Origin: Bacteroidales bacterium UBA1192
GTDB lineage: Bacteria; Bacteroidota; Bacteroidia; Bacteroidales; Bacteroidaceae
NCBI GenBank assembly: GCA_002310175.1
Contig: DBYG01000044.1
Span: 121,351-135,784, forward strand
Reading direction: 5' to 3'
DNA: 14,434 nt
Under the pieces are notes generated by a model that was not told the DNA's origin, ran no database searches, and worked only from the letters and a program-made list of their open reading frames with translations. Both the position numbers and the translations under genes were made by a program. Shown here piece by piece: positions 1 through 8,348 of the stretch; the first letter of the stretch is position 1, and each line of letters opens with the position of its first letter.

Positions 1-713
1 ATCTCACAGTCAATCTGTGTGAACTCGGGCTGACGGTCAGCACGCAGGTCCTCGTCACGGAAACACTTGGCTATCTGGAAGTAACGGTCAAACCCTGAAA
101 CCATAAGCAGCTGCTTCAGTATCTGCGGACTCTGTGGCAGTGCATAGAACTGGCCGGGGTTCATGCGTGAAGGCACCACAAAGTCACGTGCACCCTCAGG
201 CGTGGAGTTGATCAGGATGGGTGTCTCCACCTCCATGAATCCCAGGTCATCCAGGAACTTGCGGATCTCCATCACCATCTTGTGCCTGAGTTCCAGATTC
301 CCGCGTACGCACGGACGGCGCAGGTCCAGATAACGGTATTTCATGCGCAGGTCATCACCTCCGTCAGTATCATCCTCAATGGTGAACGGGGGAGTGTCGG
401 CAGCATTGATCACATTCAGCTCACTTACCAGAATCTCTATGTCACCGGTGGGAATCTTAGTGTTCTTGTTGGAACGCTCGCTCACACGTCCGGTGGCCTG
501 TATCACGTACTCTCGTCCCAGACGGGAGGCTTTCTCGCACAGTGCGGAATCGGTAGAGTCATCAAACACCAGCTGGGTTATGCCGTACCGGTCACGGAGG
601 TCCACAAAGACCATCCCACCCATTCTCCTTACTCTCTGGACCCATCCTGCCAGTGTCACGGTCATGCCGGCATCGGAAAGACGGAGTTCTCCACAAGTCT
701 TACTTCTAAACAT
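1..713 (-). CDS. aspS: Aspartyl-tRNA synthetase, N-terminal 237 residues (partial)
   Basis: Read on the minus strand from ATG at 713-711, the frame stays open to the window edge, so the C-terminal part lies outside. The enzyme charges tRNA-Asp with aspartate in the cytoplasm. Residues 1 to about 105 form the anticodon-binding OB-fold (start MFRSKTCGELR, then GWVQRVRRMGGMVFVDLRDR). The class II catalytic core follows with METPILINSTPEGARDF-like sequence, ALPQSPQILKQLLM, and class II motif 2 with FRDEDLRADRQPEFTQID close to the window edge. QSPQ and FRDED are signature segments of bacterial AspRS. The gene is divergent from the small lipoprotein gene at 860, and a TAnnTTTG box lies just upstream of its start. 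The call is very secure. Long plus-strand frames over this region are antisense shadows. Confidence 0.97.
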   Translation of the reverse strand, partial: MFRSKTCGELRLSDAGMTVTLAGWVQRVRRMGGMVFVDLRDRYGITQLVFDDSTDSALCEKASRLGREYVIQATGRVSERSNKNTKIPTGDIEILVSELNVINAADTPPFTIEDDTDGGDDLRMKYRYLDLRRPCVRGNLELRHKMVMEIRKFLDDLGFMEVETPILINSTPEGARDFVVPSRMNPGQFYALPQSPQILKQLLMVSGFDRYFQIAKCFRDEDLRADRQPEFTQIDCE

Positions 714-748
714 ATCCTGTTATTATATCAGTTCTGTAAAATGACCTG

Positions 749-756
749 CAAATTTA
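749..756 (-). promoter_or_regulatory. Bacteroides-type -7 box for aspS
   Basis: On the minus strand this reads TAAATTTG, an exact match to the Bacteroides -7 consensus TAnnTTTG. It lies 36 bases upstream of the aspS start codon. No clear TTTG is seen at the usual -33 distance, so the assignment rests on the -7 box and its position. Confidence 0.5.
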
Positions 757-798
757 CTTTTTTGTTTGCACCTGACACCTATATGGCATAAAATTATT

Positions 799-806
799 TA
801 ACTTTG
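799..806 (+). promoter_or_regulatory. Bacteroides-type -7 box for the lipoprotein/AsmA run
   Basis: TAACTTTG is an exact TAnnTTTG match, 53 bases upstream of the start codon at 860. The nearest upstream TTTG (765-768) is 30 bases away instead of about 20, so the -33 element is weak or absent. With the opposing box at 749-756 it forms a compact divergent promoter region between aspS and the lipoprotein gene. Confidence 0.45.
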
Positions 807-859
807 GCGCTTAATCCGCTTATTAAAAAAGAGAGAACAAGTTAATTGAACCAACTGAC

Positions 860-1219
860 ATGAAAAAGAGACTGTTCAGACTATCCCTCCTTATGATGGC
901 AGCCGTGCTCATACTGATGGCGGGCTGTTCCATAAATGATTACGATGAGGAGATGCTCATAGGCCGATGGTATGCCACGGATGGCTACTACTACGTTTTC
1001 CACAGTGACCATACCGGTGAGTCCTATAATGACGAGGGCAGCCTGAATTTCACATGGAACCTGAGCTCGGATGAGCTGGAGCTGCGTTTCACGGGCAGCG
1101 GCCAGGCCGGGAAGACGGCTTATCTCACATTCGTGATTGACAAGCTGACTGACAGTAAGATGGAGGCGTATGACATGAACGACCCCGATGAGGAGACCAT
1201 CTATTTTACCAAGAAGTGA
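860..1219 (+). CDS. Small lipoprotein, lipocalin-like domain
   Basis: A 119-residue predicted lipoprotein. Residues 1-22 are a signal peptide (MKKRLFRLSLLMM...) ending in a lipobox LMAGC, with Cys23 as the lipidated residue. The next residues (SINDYDEE) are acidic, which resembles the surface-export signal reported for Bacteroidota lipoproteins, so the protein may be surface exposed. The mature part is short and beta-rich, starting LIGRWYATDGYYYVF and ending in a YFTKK-like strand. The G-x-W pattern followed by alternating strands suggests a lipocalin-like or similar small beta-barrel fold, common in Bacteroides hypothetical lipoproteins. The gene is followed after 21 bases by the AsmA-like gene and is probably co-transcribed with it. 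The specific function is unknown. Confidence 0.8.
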   Translation: MKKRLFRLSLLMMAAVLILMAGCSINDYDEEMLIGRWYATDGYYYVFHSDHTGESYNDEGSLNFTWNLSSDELELRFTGSGQAGKTAYLTFVIDKLTDSKMEAYDMNDPDEETIYFTKK

Positions 1220-1240
1220 CATTATTCCGTTAGTTTAGTG

Positions 1241-4200
1241 ATGAATCCCAAGCTTAAAAAGACACTCAATATAACCGGCATAACGCTGGCGTCGCTCATA
1301 GGACTGGTCCTGATAGCGTTTGCGCTCGTGTGCTGGACCGTGTTCACCCCTTCACGTCTTACCAGGACGGCACGCAAGGTCATCGATGCATACGCACCCT
1401 GCAGGATTGACCTTCAGAAGGCAGACCTCACGCTGGTGCGTACCTTCCCCTATGTGGGACTGAGGCTCAACGGGGTGCTGGTTCATGACCAGATGCCCGC
1501 ATCAGCATCGGACACACTGCTGTTCGTGGATGATTTCACGGCCACCGTCAACCTCAGGGCTTATCTCAAACAGAAGAGGATAATACTGACCAACCTGCTG
1601 ATTGACAACGTACAGGCCAATCTCTTTACTGATGCCCAGGGGCACAGCAACCTGGATTTCCTGACAGAGAATTCCACTGAGAAACCTGAGGAGGAGAGCG
1701 GGATGGACATCTACGCTGACCTGCAGAAGATAGCCCTTACGCATGTGGGAGCCCGCTATACTGACCTCTCCAGCGGTACACGTGCCATGATAAGCAACAT
1801 GGCGCTGGACCTGAAGGGATTGCTCACAACCGATACCATTGATGCCGACGTGTCGCTTACCACCGCGCTCCTCAATGCGTCGATACTGAATGACTCCACG
1901 GATTTCAAGGCCAATCTGGATAACCTGAAGGCTGACGGACGGCTGTCCAAATACGGGAATGACATAACGGGACGCCTTAATGCGGGACTGGCCTCCACAT
2001 ACGCACAGGCCGGAACCATGAACGCCTCGCTCAATGACCTGAAGCTGCTGCTGGACCGTATCTCCCTCAAGCTTACCGATGAGGGATTGGGAGGCCTGCG
2101 GACAGCCGTCAAGCTTGATGCCGAGGACCTGAAGTTCGTTCTGGATGACATGTCCACCACCACCGGACGCATCGCCCTCAATGCCGATGAGGCCATGATG
2201 GAGGGTGACAGCATACATGTGAGCGGATTCACCTTCCAGTCACGGGACATAGACCTGCTCATGAAAGACTCCCTAGGGTACCTGACCAAGGCTGACCTGG
2301 AGTCACTCCTGCTTAATATAGACGGAGGCCTCAAGACTGACCTCTCAAGGGTGAACACCGGACTCTCTGCCGATATGACCGGTGCACAGATCACCATTGA
2401 CGGGGAATCCCCCATGAAGGCAAGCGCAGGCTCCTTCCTTTTCAGAGCTGACGGTCTCATATCAGGTGATGACGTGACCCTTACTTCAGACGTGAGCACT
2501 CCGGCCCTCTACCTTACCATGGGCGGTGACAGCTATATACCGGGATGGCCGCTCAGCCTGACCATACCGCTGCGTACCAACCGTAACATAGACCGCTTCC
2601 ATATAGGTGAGGGGGCTGTGGCAACCGTCAACGGTGAGCGTATCAGCTTCCATGCCGACGGTACTTTGGGAGGAGCATCCATCGTGAAGGCCGATGCCGG
2701 CATCCGTACTCAGGAGTCGGATATAGACAAGCTCATCTCCATGATTCCGGACAAGTTCCGCAGCTCGCTGGACGGGATAGACGTACACGGCATACTGGGC
2801 CTGGACCTGAACATGAAGGCCGATGTGCGTGAGAGCGGCACCAATGTGGAGAGTGCCGTGGCCAGGATTGCCCTGCGTAACCTGGATGCATCGCTGAATG
2901 ACTCCATTGACGCACGTTCCAGCCGTCTGATGGCCAACATACAGTATCCCAGCCCGATAGCCACTGACCATGGCCGCGAGAGTGCCGACGTGCAGGTCAA
3001 GGCCGATGACCTGACTGTGCATCTGCTGGACTCAACCGTAATAGACGCCAGCTTCCGTGACCTGGGGCTTAGCGCATCGCTGGTGGGACTTACAGACACC
3101 ATAACTGAGATGAACGCCAGGGCGGACATAAACGTGGGCCGGCTGGAGGCATCCATGGATACCGTTAGCGGCATCCTTGAGAACGCTGAGATAAGCGCCA
3201 CACTGGCTCCTGCCGACGGTACCACAGCCATGATGCTGACCGCCGCGTTTGACAGGCTGGGAGCGGCCATGGGAGACATGATGGACGCCTCATTGGGCAA
3301 GAGCAATCTGCTGGCCATGGCGCAGTATGATGAGAGCAAGGAGGATCTGCTGCTCAAGTGGAACCCGCGTATCAAACTCACCCTGGAGGACGGTCTGGTC
3401 AACATGAATGAGATGCTGGAAGAGCCCGTCAGGCTTCCGCAGTTTGACGTGGATTTCTCACTGGGCCGCTTCAACATAAACGAGAGCCATGTGGTGTTGG
3501 GTGAATCGGACATCACGGTTTGGGGTGACATATATAATATAGGTGAGTACATTGAGAACACCGGCTTGCTTACCGGTGAGCTGAATCTGGAATCGGATCA
3601 TGTCAATGTAACCCAGCTCATGGGTTGGTTCAGCGGAATGGGTGATGAGGAGGCTCAGGCTGCCGCTGAGAAGGCTGCCGCTGACGCGGAGGCCGGTAAG
3701 GATACCATCTCCGGACCGTTCCTGGTGCCCAAGGGAATAGACTTCACGCTTTATACCAACTTCTCTGAGATTGACTACTTCGGACATATGTTCACCAATG
3801 TGGGCGGTGACGTGACAGTCAAGGACGGCGTGGCCGTGCTGCAGGAGCTGGGATTCTCGTCGGATGCCGCTGAGATGCAGCTTACAGCCATATACAAGTC
3901 ACCCTCGGAGGATGACCTGTTCATGGAGCTGGACTTCCATCTGCTCAACATAGAGATTGACGAGCTGATAGAGCTTATACCTTCAGTGGACTCCATCATG
4001 CCCATGCTCAAGTCATTTGACGGCCGTGCACAGTTCCATCTGGCTGTGGAGACAGGCCTCAAGGCTGACTATTATCCCAAGATGTCCACTCTTATAGGAG
4101 CTGCAGCCATTGAGGGACAGAACCTCAAGGTTATTGACAATGAAGTGTTTGACGGCATCAAGCGCAAGCTGCTCATGAGTAAGGATGCCACCGGGATAAT

Positions 4201-4549
4201 AGACAGTCTGGACGTGGAGGTACAGGTGCTGCGTAACAAGGTGGACGTCTATCCCTTCCGAATAAAGATGGACAGGTATCAGGCCGTGATAGGCGGACGG
4301 CACAATATCAACAAGGATCTGGATTGCGGCTACCACATCTCACTCACGGACAGCCCGCTGCCGTTCAGGCTCGGTGTGGATATAACAGGCCCCATAACCG
4401 GTATTGCAGAGAGTCCGCTCAAGCATATCAGTCTGGTACGTCCCAAGTATAAAAAACTTTACAAACCCGAGAAACGCGGAGACACTGAGGAGAAAGTCCT
4501 GAAGATGAAACAGGATATCCTGGAGACCCTCCGTTCCAACGTGCGATGA
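1241..4549 (+). CDS. AsmA-family envelope protein
   Basis: A 1102-residue protein with one N-terminal membrane segment (about residues 10-35, ITGITLASLIGLVLIAFALV) followed by a very long, repetitive beta-strand region in the periplasm. This is the layout of AsmA/TamB-superfamily proteins, which are thought to support lipid or outer-membrane-protein transport between membranes. The start of the periplasmic region (APCRIDLQKADLTLVRTFPY) and the C-terminal end (DITGPITGIAESPLKHI) fit Bacteroidota AsmA-like proteins. An alanine/glutamate-rich, probably helical insertion lies near residues 800-822. I chose ATG at 1241; a GTG at 1238 directly before it is in frame but less likely. The stop overlaps the next gene by ATGA, suggesting translational coupling with the NusG-like gene. 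The exact substrate cannot be read from the sequence. Confidence 0.87.
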   Translation: MNPKLKKTLNITGITLASLIGLVLIAFALVCWTVFTPSRLTRTARKVIDAYAPCRIDLQKADLTLVRTFPYVGLRLNGVLVHDQMPASASDTLLFVDDFTATVNLRAYLKQKRIILTNLLIDNVQANLFTDAQGHSNLDFLTENSTEKPEEESGMDIYADLQKIALTHVGARYTDLSSGTRAMISNMALDLKGLLTTDTIDADVSLTTALLNASILNDSTDFKANLDNLKADGRLSKYGNDITGRLNAGLASTYAQAGTMNASLNDLKLLLDRISLKLTDEGLGGLRTAVKLDAEDLKFVLDDMSTTTGRIALNADEAMMEGDSIHVSGFTFQSRDIDLLMKDSLGYLTKADLESLLLNIDGGLKTDLSRVNTGLSADMTGAQITIDGESPMKASAGSFLFRADGLISGDDVTLTSDVSTPALYLTMGGDSYIPGWPLSLTIPLRTNRNIDRFHIGEGAVATVNGERISFHADGTLGGASIVKADAGIRTQESDIDKLISMIPDKFRSSLDGIDVHGILGLDLNMKADVRESGTNVESAVARIALRNLDASLNDSIDARSSRLMANIQYPSPIATDHGRESADVQVKADDLTVHLLDSTVIDASFRDLGLSASLVGLTDTITEMNARADINVGRLEASMDTVSGILENAEISATLAPADGTTAMMLTAAFDRLGAAMGDMMDASLGKSNLLAMAQYDESKEDLLLKWNPRIKLTLEDGLVNMNEMLEEPVRLPQFDVDFSLGRFNINESHVVLGESDITVWGDIYNIGEYIENTGLLTGELNLESDHVNVTQLMGWFSGMGDEEAQAAAEKAAADAEAGKDTISGPFLVPKGIDFTLYTNFSEIDYFGHMFTNVGGDVTVKDGVAVLQELGFSSDAAEMQLTAIYKSPSEDDLFMELDFHLLNIEIDELIELIPSVDSIMPMLKSFDGRAQFHLAVETGLKADYYPKMSTLIGAAAIEGQNLKVIDNEVFDGIKRKLLMSKDATGIIDSLDVEVQVLRNKVDVYPFRIKMDRYQAVIGGRHNINKDLDCGYHISLTDSPLPFRLGVDITGPITGIAESPLKHISLVRPKYKKLYKPEKRGDTEEKVLKMKQDILETLRSNVR

Positions 4550-5100
4550 TGGCTTCCGGAAACCTTAACCCGGCCGACGAGGAGGTGCGCTGGTACGCCA
4601 TGCGGGCTTTCTGGAACAAGACCCATTCCCTGATGCGTGAGGCGCAGGAGGCGGGGTTCCGCACCTATTATGCAGTACGTACGGTGGACAGCGTGGAGAG
4701 CGGACAGCTGGAGTACAGGGAGGAACCTTACATTCCTGCGCTGTTCTTCGTGCAGTGCACCATGAGCTGGCTGAGGGAGTTCCGTTACAGGCATTACAGT
4801 GAAATAAGGATATATACTGACAAGCCCGGAGGAACCCCTGCACCCATACGTGATGAGGAGATGGATATGTTCATACTGGTGACATCGGCCCACAGTGACG
4901 GCAATGTGGAATATCTGGGTGAGCCCAAGCCGCAGTACGTCCAGGGGGACCTGGTCCGTGTGACGGAAGGCCTCTACAAGGGTGCCCAGGGAGTAGTAAA
5001 ACGCATCCGCAAGGACCGCAAGCTCATAGTAGCCATTACCGGAGTAGCCATGGTGGCCATCTCTCGCATCCCCATGTGCTATCTGGAGAAGATAGAGTAA
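4546..5100 (+). CDS. UpxY/NusG-family transcription antiterminator
   Basis: A 184-residue specialised NusG paralogue. The N-terminal NGN domain opens with RWYAMRAFWNK (residues 15-25) and contains YYAVRTV and PYIPALFFVQ (about 41-70), the classical NusG/UpxY strand pattern. A KOW motif follows near residues 134-162 (GDLVRVTEGLYKGAQGVVKR). In Bacteroides, UpxY proteins ride on RNA polymerase and prevent premature termination in the leaders of capsular polysaccharide operons. The gene starts inside the stop of the AsmA gene (ATGATG, so either ATG may be used). It ends 103 bases before a CapD-like gene whose leader is a plausible target. Unlike canonical capsule loci, no UpxZ partner is visible and the partner operon has only one gene, so the target could also be elsewhere in the genome. 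Confidence 0.85.
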   Translation: MMASGNLNPADEEVRWYAMRAFWNKTHSLMREAQEAGFRTYYAVRTVDSVESGQLEYREEPYIPALFFVQCTMSWLREFRYRHYSEIRIYTDKPGGTPAPIRDEEMDMFILVTSAHSDGNVEYLGEPKPQYVQGDLVRVTEGLYKGAQGVVKRIRKDRKLIVAITGVAMVAISRIPMCYLEKIE

Positions 5101-5125
5101 AGTGAAAATATGTTGCTGAATATAA

Positions 5126-5157
5126 TTTGTTTTTTTAATGTTTTCTAACTACTTTTG
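5126..5157 (+). promoter_or_regulatory. Consensus Bacteroides promoter of the capD-like gene
   Basis: TTTG at 5126-5129 and TACTTTTG at 5150-5157 match the Bacteroides -33 (TTTG) and -7 (TAnnTTTG) elements with a 20-base spacer, which is in the normal range. Transcription would start near 5161-5165 and leave a leader of about 40 bases. The -7 box lies within the left arm of the inverted repeat at 5147-5200, so a protein binding that repeat could occlude the promoter. Confidence 0.65.
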
Positions 5158-5200
5158 TACTCGTCAACGTCTCGGCTGATGACGGGAACTAAAAGTAGTT
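5147..5200. repeat. 10-bp inverted repeat around the capD-like leader
   Basis: AACTACTTTT (5147-5156) and AAAAGTAGTT (5191-5200) are perfect inverted copies separated by 34 bases. Inside them CGTCA (5162-5166) and TGACG (5180-5184) form a second, nested pair. The right arm ends 3 bases before the ATG, in a T run. In a transcript reading through from the upstream gene, the whole repeat could fold into an AT-rich, terminator-like hairpin. In a transcript from the local promoter only the inner pair would be present. It may act as an operator, an attenuator or a read-through block; the sequence does not decide which. Confidence 0.55.
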
Positions 5201-5203
5201 TTT

Positions 5204-7147
5204 ATGGGTTTAATTGATTTTATCAAGTCAAATCGTATCAGCAAGTTGCTCTCCAGGTACCTGAGTACCAGAGTGGTTTTCATGCTTGATCTGTTCCTTT
5301 CCACATTATCGTCATTCATCGTAATCCTTCTTGCCGGAAAGAGTCTGGAATCCGTGGACGGATCCATCTTTCCCATCCTGCTTTGGTGCTGCGGGGCATT
5401 GGTCTTTTACGCAGTAGGTTCACATGTTACCCATAGCTACAGGATTATCATCAGGCACTCCACCCTTAATGACATGGGTAAGATATTCATCTCCGTGCTC
5501 ATCAAGGAACTGCTGTTCGTGGTGTTCTGCATTATCCTGCGGGACGGATACGGCATTTTCGTCAATTTCCTTATCATAATATCGGACCTGCTGGTTACAT
5601 TCATCGTACTGCTGGCTGTGAGAATATTGATGATAGCCGTCTATGATTACATCCGTGACCATTCGGATGAGCGTCAGAACAGCATGAAGATACTGGTGTA
5701 CGGAACATCGGACAAGTCCATAGCCACACTTACGCGCCTGGACAATTCACCCCATTACAAGGTGGTGGGATTCATCGGGACGGATATAGCAGAGCGTGAT
5801 GTCCGCATTTCGGATTACAGGATATATCATTTTGATGACCAGCAGTCCTTTAATGACACTGTGATCAAGCTGGGGCTGGGAGGTATCCTGTTCACCTCCG
5901 AGACCGATGCCCAGAACGAGCAGGACGGGCTTATACAGATGGCCTCGGAAACCAGTGTTAAGATACTCATGGTCCCCAGCATCGATGAGGTGAACGGGAG
6001 TAACCTCCTGCATTACCGCGTACGCCAGGTGAAGATAGAGGACCTGCTGGGACGTCCTGAGATTGAAATATCGCTGAAAGAGATAAAGGAGAATTTCCGT
6101 GACCGCGTCATAATGGTTACCGGAGCTGCCGGTTCCATAGGTTCCGAGCTCTGCCGTCAGCTTGCCGGCTACGGGCTTAAGCAGTTGGTGCTTTTTGACA
6201 ATGCCGAGACACCCATGCACAATATCCGCCTGGAACTGGAGGATACCTTCAAGGGGCTTAATTTCGTGCCGGTGATAGGCGATGTCCGTAACACCAAGCG
6301 TCTGGATTTCGTCTTCCGCAAATACCGTCCCTCAGTAGTGTTCCACGCTGCCGCCTACAAGCATGTGCCGCTAATGGAGGAGAATCCGTGTGAGGCGGTC
6401 ATGGTAAACGTGGTAGGATCTAAGAAAGTGGCTGACAAGTGCCTGGAATACGGTGTGGACATGATGGTCATGATCAGTACTGACAAGGCCGTGAATCCAA
6501 CCAACATCATGGGCTGCTCCAAACGTCTGGCGGAGATCTACGTGCAGTCCTTAGGACTGGCTCTCAGTGAGGGCAAGGTGAAGGGACACACCAAGTTCGT
6601 CACCACCAGATTCGGCAATGTATTGGGCTCCAACGGCTCCGTCATCCCGCGTTTCCACGCTCAGATTGAACGCGGAGGTCCGGTAACAGTGACTGACCCG
6701 CGCATAAACCGCTATTTCATGACCATCCCCGAGGCTTGCCGTCTGGTCATGGAGGCAGCCACAATATCGAAAGGAAACCAGATTGTGGTGTTTGATATGG
6801 GCAAACCTGTCAAGATTGTGGACTTGGCCCGCCGCATGATAGAGTTGTCCGGGTTCGTGCCTGACAAGGACATCAAGATTGTATTTACAGGCTTGCGTCC
6901 GGGAGAGAAACTGTATGAGGAGGTACTCTCCACAACTGAGAACACTGATCCCACCAGCCATGACCGTATCCGTGTGGCCCGTGTCCGCCAGTATGATTAT
7001 GATGAGGCCAACGCCGTAATGGACCAGCTCAAGATCTATGCCCGTGAGGTGGAGATTCCTGACATGGTCAAACTCATGAAACAGACCGTTCCCGAGTTCA
7101 TATCAAACAATTCACGGTTTGAAGTTTATGACCAGCCCAAGTCTTAA
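5204..7147 (+). CDS. CapD/FlaA1-type UDP-sugar 4,6-dehydratase, membrane-bound
   Basis: A 647-residue membrane-anchored SDR enzyme of the WbpM/CapD type. Such enzymes convert UDP-N-acetyl-hexosamines to 4-keto-6-deoxy sugars for capsule or O-antigen. Four membrane segments lie in residues 24-150. A first nucleotide-binding domain starts near MKILVYGTS (161). The catalytic SDR domain has the NAD(P) glycine motif TGAAGSIG (306-313), HAAAYKHVP (381-389), and STDKAVNPTNIMGCSKR (425-441). In that last motif Met436 and Lys440 replace the usual Tyr-x3-Lys, as in the WbpM-type Ser-Met-Lys catalytic set. GLRPGEKLYEE (563-573) is the conserved C-terminal signature. Full family length with no defects. 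It has its own promoter and follows the UpxY-like gene. No further sugar genes follow, so it probably supplies a pathway encoded elsewhere. Confidence 0.93.
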   Translation: MGLIDFIKSNRISKLLSRYLSTRVVFMLDLFLSTLSSFIVILLAGKSLESVDGSIFPILLWCCGALVFYAVGSHVTHSYRIIIRHSTLNDMGKIFISVLIKELLFVVFCIILRDGYGIFVNFLIIISDLLVTFIVLLAVRILMIAVYDYIRDHSDERQNSMKILVYGTSDKSIATLTRLDNSPHYKVVGFIGTDIAERDVRISDYRIYHFDDQQSFNDTVIKLGLGGILFTSETDAQNEQDGLIQMASETSVKILMVPSIDEVNGSNLLHYRVRQVKIEDLLGRPEIEISLKEIKENFRDRVIMVTGAAGSIGSELCRQLAGYGLKQLVLFDNAETPMHNIRLELEDTFKGLNFVPVIGDVRNTKRLDFVFRKYRPSVVFHAAAYKHVPLMEENPCEAVMVNVVGSKKVADKCLEYGVDMMVMISTDKAVNPTNIMGCSKRLAEIYVQSLGLALSEGKVKGHTKFVTTRFGNVLGSNGSVIPRFHAQIERGGPVTVTDPRINRYFMTIPEACRLVMEAATISKGNQIVVFDMGKPVKIVDLARRMIELSGFVPDKDIKIVFTGLRPGEKLYEEVLSTTENTDPTSHDRIRVARVRQYDYDEANAVMDQLKIYAREVEIPDMVKLMKQTVPEFISNNSRFEVYDQPKS

Positions 7148-7152
7148 AATGA

Positions 7153-7192
7153 TACCTCCTGTGTACCATTATGCAGATGGTCACAGGAGGTA
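7153..7192 (+). terminator. Long hairpin downstream of the capD-like gene
   Basis: TACCTCCTGTG (7153-7163) pairs perfectly with CACAGGAGGTA (7182-7192). ACCAT (7165-7169) with ATGGT (7177-7181) extends the stem past a single bulged T, leaving a 7-base loop. It starts 5 bases after the stop codon. No T run follows directly, so it may stabilise the mRNA 3' end and act with the terminator hairpin just behind it. Confidence 0.6.
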
Positions 7193-7195
7193 ATT

Positions 7196-7221
7196 AGTCC
7201 CGTTGAGGGGACTCTTCTTTT
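7196..7221 (+). terminator. Rho-independent terminator
   Basis: AGTCCC (7196-7201) and GGGACT (7208-7213) form a GC-rich stem with a 6-base loop, followed by the T-rich tract TCTTCTTTT. This is the likely end of the capD-like transcript. Confidence 0.6.
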
Positions 7222-7444
7222 CAAGCATCAGATTTTATTGTATTAACCGCAGCAAATGTATTATGGTTGTCCGTGACGGGCAAATCATAATACGTTTATT
7301 GTGGTAAAATGATAAAATTTGGTCTCTTTTTTGAACTTTTTTCATAAAATAGTCCGGATTTGACATTATCATGACGTAAAAAAAAGGGGAGAACCGTCCT
7401 CCCCGAAATAACAAATACCAATATAATGTTAAAATTTTTTATTC
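7222..7444. other. Intergenic region upstream of the fimbrillin-like gene
   Basis: AT-rich, no ORF recognised. No exact TAnnTTTG box is present; TACGTTTA (7291-7298) is one base off. The only clear structure is the hairpin at 7385-7403. Confidence 0.4.
7376..7403 (-). terminator. Hairpin with T8 on the minus strand, GAGGACGGTTCTC core
   Basis: GGGGAG (7385-7390) and CTCCCC (7398-7403) form a stem with a 7-base loop. Read on the minus strand, it is followed by a run of at least eight T, which is terminator form. No minus-strand gene ends here. On the plus strand the hairpin would sit in the leader of the fimbrillin-like gene. Its centre, rc GAGGACGGTTCTC (7388-7400), recurs in the terminator after that gene in the opposite orientation. 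Confidence 0.5.
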
Positions 7445-8329
7445 ATGAAACAGAAAAAACTATTAATCGCACAGATCCTGTGCCTGTTTATGGCTGCTTG
7501 CAGCAGTAAAGTTGAAAACCGTGAGTGCACAACCGGAACGGTTCGTGTCCATATCAACGACTTCACAGTAACCTATGACGATTTTGAACACCCCACCCGG
7601 GCCGCTCAGGACATCGCTGAATACAACAATATAAAGTCGATCATACTGGCATTCTACAATGGCGGTACGGAGGTCTATAAGGAGACCCAACTGCGTGATG
7701 ATGTCAGCACCTATAAGACCTTCGGTGAATTTGAGTTCCCGTTGCCTATGGGCGTTTACACCATGGTGGTGCTGGGGTACAATAAGGATGTGGGGGATGA
7801 ACTGGTGCTGTCCAGTCCCACGCAGGCCGAATACACCGAGGGACGTATCCGCGAGACATTCGTCCATACTCAGGAGGTTAATGTCAACAGTACCAACCCC
7901 ATGGATATAAGCGCCACCCTGAACAGGATAATAGCCAAACTGCAGGTGGCATCCACTGACGGCCGTGCATCAAATGCCACAAACGTACGCATGACAATGT
8001 CAGCCGGCGGAAAGGCTTTTAACCCCACCACAGGTCTGGCCACCGTCAACACCGGATTCAGCAACATTGTAGGAATAAGCGTTGCCGCAGGCTCCAGATC
8101 CTCATCAATCAGTTACATTCTTCTCGATACTGACGAGCAGACAATGGACGTAACCATCGAGACCCTGGACGCCAACGGCAACACACTGTTCAGCAAGCAT
8201 GTTGAGAATGTTCAGTTCAAGCGCAACCGGGTGACTAAACTGACAGGGAATATGTACACCAGTGAAAGCGTGGGCAGTTCCTTTCAATTAGAGACCGAAT
8301 GGTTACCGGATCATATCCATAACTTCTGA
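7445..8329 (+). CDS. Fimbrillin/Mfa2-like lipoprotein
   Basis: A 294-residue lipoprotein. The signal peptide MKQKKLLIAQILCLF ends in the lipobox FMAAC with Cys19 as the lipid anchor. After GTVRVHINDFTVTYDDF comes a two-domain beta-rich pattern typical of Bacteroidota fimbrial subunits and anchors (FimB/Mfa2 or fimbrillin families), including NRIIAKLQVAS in the middle and FKRNRVTKLTGNMY near the end. Family members are exported as lipoproteins and form or anchor short adhesive pili on the surface. The gene stands alone between hairpins, without an adjacent major-pilin operon, so it could be a solitary paralogue. Assignment to the broader fimbrillin-like group is fairly safe; the exact subfamily is not. 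Confidence 0.7.
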   Translation: MKQKKLLIAQILCLFMAACSSKVENRECTTGTVRVHINDFTVTYDDFEHPTRAAQDIAEYNNIKSIILAFYNGGTEVYKETQLRDDVSTYKTFGEFEFPLPMGVYTMVVLGYNKDVGDELVLSSPTQAEYTEGRIRETFVHTQEVNVNSTNPMDISATLNRIIAKLQVASTDGRASNATNVRMTMSAGGKAFNPTTGLATVNTGFSNIVGISVAAGSRSSSISYILLDTDEQTMDVTIETLDANGNTLFSKHVENVQFKRNRVTKLTGNMYTSESVGSSFQLETEWLPDHIHNF

Positions 8330-8348
8330 ACGGCCAAACAATAAAAAA

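Noticed and set aside
282..791. Plus-strand frames over the aspS region
   Set aside because: Antisense to a clearly recognised aspartyl-tRNA synthetase and without any recognisable domain.
1502..3561. Several long minus-strand frames (1502-2218, 1756-2499, 2486-3022, 2710-3561)
   Set aside because: They lie antisense inside the AsmA-like gene, have low-complexity Ser/Arg-rich or unrecognisable sequence, and reflect the strand-wide codon bias of the real gene.
5147..5200. Mpi-type invertible capsule promoter
   Set aside because: Known Bacteroides invertible promoters have longer inverted repeats spaced farther apart; 10-bp arms with 34 bases between are more likely an operator or attenuator. 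The inversion idea is kept only as a test in the findings.
7445..7910. Alternative frames (7659-7910 plus, 7463-7867 minus) in the fimbrillin-like gene
   Set aside because: Shadows of a gene with a good signal peptide, lipobox and fimbrillin-like strand pattern.
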